From NCBI GenBank assembly GCA_012064415.1, contig SSNU01000158.1, positions 19,633 through 30,984 on the forward strand: DNA of 11,352 bases. Reading direction: 5' to 3'. This document shows, one piece after another, positions 7,313 to 11,352 of this stretch (position 1 is the stretch's first letter; every line of letters starts with the position of its first letter). The position numbers and the translations under genes were made by a program. Source of the DNA: Gyrodactylus bullatarudis. Its lineage: Eukaryota > Platyhelminthes > Monogenea > Gyrodactylidea > Gyrodactylidae. The notes beneath the pieces were generated by a model. The model was given only the letters and a program-made list of their open reading frames with translations, was not told where the DNA came from and ran no database searches.

Positions 7313-8227
7313 CATGTTATTAATATTAAATGCAATATAATTTTGAACCAAATAGTTCTTCAAGGAGAACTATTGAAGATTGACTAAAGCGTAATATTAT
7401 TGAGAGATTATTCACAAAATATGCAACTTTGAAATTATAAATGTCAATTTGGTAAAAAATATTTTGGAGAAAAATTAATATAATTCGAACAAAATTTTCA
7501 ATCTGAATCACTCTTTTGCCTAAGGAAAATGAACCGTTTGGGTCTTGTTGAGAATTCTTTAATACAAGAGCATAGAAAAACTAACTTGCTTTAATTGAAA
7601 ATCATTACCATTAGGTGCTATTTGTACTATATCTCCCTTAAAAATGAAAGATAAAGTAACTAGAATCGAAAGAAAAGATAGTTTCTAAGTGTTAATAATT
7701 TTTATTGAATAATCCAAAGAAAGATGCAAAAAAGATTAGAATGCTATCCATACTGGTTTTCAAACGGAACCTAAAGAGTGAAAATATGAAAAGATGTAAA
7801 ATGCGGGAATTTTCAAAATTCACACCGAGGTCTAATTTTGGCAAAACTGAATTCTTTTGCCAAAATATTGATTTAAACGTCCTATCAGATCAATTCATTT
7901 TTTTGTGGAAAATCGTACGTAAACTCTAAGATTTATTCTAAAGTTTATAGGAATATATTCAGAATTTGTCTTTCTGTCGCGAACATTAACTGTATTTTAT
8001 TTTCTTAATTGATTTCTAAATTTAGCACTTTAATCATTTTAAAATGTATGCCAGTGATGAAGTACTTTAAGAAACTTACACTTAGTATAGCTTAAGTATT
8101 TACAAGCATACTAATTAATTAGTGGTTAATTGAACTAAGAAGCTGGTGAAAATCAGAAATTTGTGAACCGATTGGCAAATTATCAAATGATTAAAAACAG
8201 AATAAAATTTTAGCTGATAGTTCCCGC
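7313..8227. other. AT-rich intergenic stretch, no gene seen
   Basis: About 900 bases without a convincing coding frame. The short open frames here (for example 7705-7929) have no ATG start, no recognisable motif and AT-driven composition. A small palindrome CTAATTAATTAG lies near 8110-8121. I see no further repeats or signals. Confidence 0.6.
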
Positions 8228-8488
8228 AGTTAATATGAAGATGGGAATTTCTGTTTTTTACAAAATTTTAATTTTTTCATCAAGAAACCAAACTTGATCA
8301 AGATTATTTGAAATTCAGATCATGAGGCCCAGAAAAAAAATTTTAGAAAAAATCAATGTTTAAGGAAAATACGGCAAATTTGAAATCTTGAAGTAGCGCC
8401 AAATTCCCATTTTTTTAACTTCAAGTTGAAAATTTTAATTGATTTCAATGTGAGAGAGGGATCAAAAGTTGATATTTAGGATCACAAT
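8228..8488 (+). repeat. Left arm of the foldback repeat
   Basis: The arm runs from AGTTAATATGAAGATGGGAA to TTAGGATCACAAT. It matches the reverse complement of 8674-8942 and, in the same direction, 10776-11048. Confidence 0.75.
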
Positions 8489-8673
8489 TAGTCAAAGAAA
8501 TTAAATATGCTGAATCTGGATTTAAGAATCACTCCATAATCGTGTCAAAATCACATTTTGATTTTTTGTCCATTTTCCCTACTTCAAAGCCGATGAAATT
8601 TTACTAACTCAAGATCCCTGAAAAATGAAAAATTTATCAAAAATTTTATGATGATCATTGGTTTTTTTGTTTT

Positions 8674-8942
8674 ATTGTGATCCTAAAACTCAACTTTTGA
8701 TCACTCTCTCACATTGAATTCAAGAAAAATTTTCAACTCAAAGTTTAAAATTAGGAATTTCGCGCTACTTCAAGATTTCAATTTTGCCGTATTTTCCTCA
8801 AAAACATTGATTTTTTCTAAGTTTTTTTTCTCCGTATTGTGAAAGAGGGCCTCATGATCTAGATTTCGAAAAATCCTGATCAAATTCAATTTCCTGATGA
8901 AAAAATAAGGAAAAATCATAAAATCCCATCTCCATATTAACT
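8674..8942 (-). repeat. Right arm of the foldback repeat
   Basis: This is the inverse copy. Read on the minus strand it starts AGTTAATATGGAGATGGGA. The similarity to the third copy continues outward a few bases further (ATACACCT), which the left arm lacks. Confidence 0.75.
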
Positions 8943-8985
8943 AGGTGTATGTTAGAAGCATCACAGTCACATTGGAATTTATAAA

Positions 8986-8991
8986 TTTATT
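8986..8991 (-). terminator. Poly(A) signal AATAAA for the tandem ubiquitin-like gene
   Basis: AATAAA on the minus strand lies about 95 bases beyond the stop codon at 9086, in the short gap before the foldback repeat. The position is right for the 3' end of that transcript. Confidence 0.5.
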
Positions 8992-9085
8992 CCACAACTT
9001 TGCTATAAAATATACATAAAAACTAATTCGAAATCAATCAATCGACTAATGAATCAAAATTAATCAGAAAACAAGGAGAAGAATC

Positions 9086-10360
9086 TCAAAATTCAATTTG
9101 CAATTCACTATCTTTGCGAATGTGACAAGCCATCAGGGTTGAGTCATCCTTGAGAGGTCGCTTATTAAACAAGAGGTTAATTCCTCTGAGACCAATTTCA
9201 TTTTCGAGTTTCTCCTTAACCTCCTTAATCATCTCTTGGTCATTGGCGAACAACTTGAAGATGTAGCCATTGGGAGTCTTTACCGAGATGTCATAATTTT
9301 GCTCATATTTGAATCTCCACTTTTCGCCGGGATTCAGAGGCTTGGACTCTTCCACTATACCGAATCCCTGTTTGGACATTTTCATTTTTCTAGCAAATTT
9401 TTTGGTACAAATCTTCTTGGTATCCAAAGGATTCAGTGTTGCCAAGACTTCAGAGCCATCTGGCATCACCAAAATACCCTCTACATCTTGGACGTAAAAC
9501 TCCAAAATTTTACCGCCCAATTCATAATCTTCCAGGGTAAAGTCGTCATCGAGAATCAAATTTTTCTCCTTCTCTCTGAGTTGATACGGCGGTGTTTTGA
9601 ATTCTTTCACAAGAGACTCCTTAAGTTGTTTAACAGTTGACTTTGGATTATAGAAAATTTTGTCAAGTTTTCCGTTACGAAAAAAGTACACAAAGAAACC
9701 TTCCACCAATTTCAAAGGATCACTGTTACTAACCTGATAGACGTCAATCGGAATTTCATCTTTAATAATGTGCCTGGGCGAGGTAATTTCAAACATGTCT
9801 TGCTTACCAAGGCCCTGATCGATAACTGAACGTTTAAGATCTTTACCCCGATCATTAACGTTAACAATAAAATTGCACAGTTCCCCCTTGAACCCCTCAA
9901 CTCTGAGAAGATAGTCATGGAGTAGAACTTTTGAAGTACTATTAATGCCTAATTCACCAAGGGTTGATCGAGTATCGAGATGTTTGACAATCTTGCCCTG
10001 ACTGTCCAATAGAGAAACTGTGCAGTTATCGAATGATCGACCCAGTTTCTTCTCCAGTTTCCTTCGTACAACTTTGAAATTATCACTAAGATCAACATTC
10101 ACTGACTCAGAGTTCATGTCTGGAGTAATGACCGTTAATGGAAACTCGTAGAGGATCGTCAACTTGGTCCCATTGTCAATGTCGTAGTCTTCAACCTTTA
10201 AGGCGTCAAATAGTTGATTGTTATTATGGACCAATTTAAAGTCTTGTGGTAAATCTTTGTAGGCCTTTTTAAGTTTTTCCTTGACCACAGCTATGGTATC
10301 ATCAGGAGAGACTTGAATGTCGACGAGTTGACTTGTTGAAACAGCGAGGTTTATTTTCAT
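9086..10360 (-). CDS. Protein of six tandem degenerate ubiquitin-like domains
   Basis: The gene encodes 424 residues from an ATG at 10360 with AAA before it (A at -3) and has no intron. The protein splits into ubiquitin-like units of about 70 residues: 1-73, 74-150, 151-221, 222-291, 294-354 and 356-424. Units 1, 4 and 6 are clearest. Unit 6 follows ubiquitin through VKTPNGYIFKL, a VKEKLENEIG helix, FNKRPLKDDSTL and a final LQIEF strand. Units 2, 3 and 5 are more diverged. The chain ends without Leu-Arg-Gly-Gly and no unit has an internal Gly-Gly, so it is not a conjugatable polyubiquitin precursor; a scaffold or ubiquitin-mimicking role is inference. There is no signal peptide or membrane segment, so it is probably cytoplasmic or nuclear. 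TATA and AATAAA signals flank it. Codon use is less AT-biased than in the surroundings. The gene looks intact. Confidence 0.9.
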   Translation of the reverse strand: MKINLAVSTSQLVDIQVSPDDTIAVVKEKLKKAYKDLPQDFKLVHNNNQLFDALKVEDYDIDNGTKLTILYEFPLTVITPDMNSESVNVDLSDNFKVVRRKLEKKLGRSFDNCTVSLLDSQGKIVKHLDTRSTLGELGINSTSKVLLHDYLLRVEGFKGELCNFIVNVNDRGKDLKRSVIDQGLGKQDMFEITSPRHIIKDEIPIDVYQVSNSDPLKLVEGFFVYFFRNGKLDKIFYNPKSTVKQLKESLVKEFKTPPYQLREKEKNLILDDDFTLEDYELGGKILEFYVQDVEGILVMPDGSEVLATLNPLDTKKICTKKFARKMKMSKQGFGIVEESKPLNPGEKWRFKYEQNYDISVKTPNGYIFKLFANDQEMIKEVKEKLENEIGLRGINLLFNKRPLKDDSTLMACHIRKDSELQIEF

Positions 10361-10414
10361 TTTACTTCCAACAAAGAATTTTTATCTTACTTATTTCTCT
10401 CATATCACTGATAA

Positions 10415-10424
10415 TTTATATATA
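10415..10424 (-). promoter_or_regulatory. TATA box of the tandem ubiquitin-like gene
   Basis: TATATATAAA on the minus strand lies 64 bases before the ATG. Initiation about 30 bp downstream would give a leader of roughly 33 bases, a normal arrangement. The AT-rich background makes chance matches common, but the position is good. Confidence 0.5.
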
Positions 10425-10766
10425 CAGATGTATCAGTGTTGTACTATAATAATAAAAAGAGTTATTGACGTAATCAACTCAGATAATTATAGTGTGTGAA
10501 ATTCTTATGGAGATATACATGAAACTCAACGAGTTGCTCAACTGAATCTTGCATTTAAAAGTTCAAGTAAAGTTTCTTTTAATAAATTAAATAATCGATT
10601 TGATGTTTAAAATCCCATTGAGTGATTTTTCTTGAATAATGAGAAACGTATAGCTTATAGACAGGGCGGTCAAAATGAATATTTAGTATAATTTTTTATT
10701 GAACTCACAGTAGTGAGATTAGTCAAAATCCTGTATTATTTTTCTCATATCTTGTCTGGTTTGGAA
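10425..10766. other. AT-rich intergenic stretch, no gene seen
   Basis: About 340 bases upstream of the tandem ubiquitin-like gene. No coding frame or clear repeat is visible. It presumably contains the upstream promoter region of that gene. Confidence 0.5.
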
Positions 10767-10775
10767 TATACACCT

Positions 10776-11048
10776 AATTAATATGAAGATGAGAATTTAT
10801 GATTTTTACAAAATTATGAATGTTTTTATCAGGAAATCGAATTTGATCAAGATTTTTTGGAATATAGATCGTAGGTTCCACTTTGAGGATCTGAAGAAAA
10901 AAAATTTGTAAAAAATCAAATTTTAAGAAAGTTATGGCATATTTCAAATCTAGCGATGGCGCCGAATTCCCATTTTTTTGAACTTTGAGTTGAAAATTTT
11001 TGTTGATTTAAAAGTGAGAGATGGATCAAAAGTTGAGTTTTAGGATCA
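10776..11048 (+). repeat. Third copy of the foldback repeat arm
   Basis: This matches 8228-8488 in the same direction and 8674-8942 in inverse (shared AATATGAAGATG, TGAACTTTGAGTTGAAAATT, GATCAAAAGTTGAGTTTTAG). It is more diverged in the middle (10870-10960). No opposite arm follows before the window ends. It runs directly into an open frame at 11044. Confidence 0.7.
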
Positions 11049-11352
11049 TTATCTTTTTCGAATGAAATTTAATATCCTAAAACTTGATGATAAATTTAAG
11101 TACTTTTTACAAAAAATCAACAAATCTAAAGAATTGAAAATTATCCAATCAATTAAACAGTCACCAAAAATTGGATTTCGGATTCTTGATAAATATTTCA
11201 AATTTAGATCAAACATCCCGTTGACAAGTGCTCTTGATCCTGATTCTATTAATGATTATTTCATATCATGTTACTCTAAAAGATCATTTTTCCCCTTGTT
11301 CCCCTTCACTATTCTAAATTACCAATATAGATTTATTAGTTATGATGAATTT
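11044..11352 (+). CDS. Partial open frame, possible LINE reverse-transcriptase linker region
   Basis: After a TAG at 11041-11043 the frame stays open for 103 codons to the window edge, which is notable in AT-rich DNA; the first ATG is at 11062. The translation includes FLQKINKSKEL, SNIPLTSALDPDSINDYF and RFISYDEF. This order (a lysine-rich helix, a 'DpdsINdYF' segment, then an aromatic 'fis.dEf' strand) resembles the linker between endonuclease and reverse transcriptase in non-LTR retrotransposons, just before the first RT block. The diagnostic RT motifs would lie beyond the window, so this is a suggestion from pattern only. The start of the coding region is not defined, and the frame may continue an element truncated by the repeat copy to its left. 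Confidence 0.45.

Larger units (their letters stand above)
8228..8942. mobile_element. Foldback-type repeat element with ~265-bp inverted arms
   Basis: Bases 8228-8488 and 8674-8942 are inverted copies of one another, separated by a 185-bp spacer. The arms share long blocks such as GAAATCTTGAAGTAGCGC and GATCATGAGGCCC, with scattered substitutions and small gaps. No coding capacity is evident. A third copy of the arm occurs at 10776-11048. The arrangement suggests a non-autonomous foldback/MITE-like family, or a dispersed repeat inserted twice in opposite directions. Clear target duplications were not found. The spacer holds no gene. Confidence 0.7.

Noticed and set aside
7181..7511. Two overlapping minus-strand frames of about 60 codons
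   Set aside because: One crosses the right boundary of the piggyBac-type MITE. Composition is AT-driven and no protein features are visible.
7705..7929. 74-codon plus-strand frame
   Set aside because: It begins with TTG, is lysine- and asparagine-rich as expected from AT-rich DNA, and shows no motif or conserved pattern.
9236..9918. Open frames inside the ubiquitin-like gene in other frames (9236-9640, 9309-9497, 9712-9918)
   Set aside because: They are shadows of the long minus-strand gene, which explains the sequence fully.
1..11352. tRNA genes, rRNA, CRISPR arrays or bacterial operon signals
   Set aside because: None was seen on either strand. The gene structure, TATA and poly(A) signals and transposon types are eukaryotic.

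Overview
The window is AT-rich eukaryotic DNA, most likely from an invertebrate and probably an arthropod. The reasons are the mix of transposons (hAT, Merlin, piggyBac-type, Penelope-like), a very short predicted intron (56 bp), TATA boxes and AATAAA signals in place of ribosome binding sites, and a small secreted cysteine-rich peptide gene. I cannot name the species from sequence alone. No tRNA, rRNA or CRISPR array was seen.

Left part (1-6428): a nest of transposons. After a short stretch with four copies of an 18-bp motif (152-268), hAT element 1 (366-1745) is bounded by the terminal repeat TAGGGCAGTAA and a perfect 8-bp target duplication CTAATGAG. It carries a decayed, internally deleted transposase. 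Seven bases beyond its right-hand duplication begins a second hAT-like element (1761-6428; ends CAGGGCAAC...GTTGCCCTG). Element 2 was itself invaded twice. A Merlin/IS1595(ISXO2)-type transposon (2174-4232) sits in it with ~320-bp, almost identical terminal inverted repeats and the 8-bp duplication CAGAATTG. A Penelope-like retroelement fragment (4572-5010; RT tail plus GIY-YIG endonuclease) and an unrecognised minus-strand coding fragment (about 5090-5551) lie between the two halves of its transposase gene.

Middle (6429-8950): a minus-strand gene for a short secreted peptide with eight cysteines and seven tryptophans (6674-6886), a 216-bp piggyBac-type MITE flanked by TTAA (7093-7308), a featureless AT-rich stretch, and a ~715-bp foldback repeat (8228-8942) with ~265-bp arms.

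Right part (8950-11352): the best candidate for an intact host gene, a single-exon minus-strand gene (9086-10360) encoding 424 residues that read as six degenerate ubiquitin-like domains in tandem, with no terminal Gly-Gly. It has a TATA box upstream and a poly(A) signal downstream. To its right are a third, single-arm copy of the foldback repeat (10776-11048) and an open frame running off the window (11044-11352) that resembles the linker upstream of a LINE reverse transcriptase.

The two minus-strand host-like genes show no evident functional link. Most of the remainder is layered mobile DNA.
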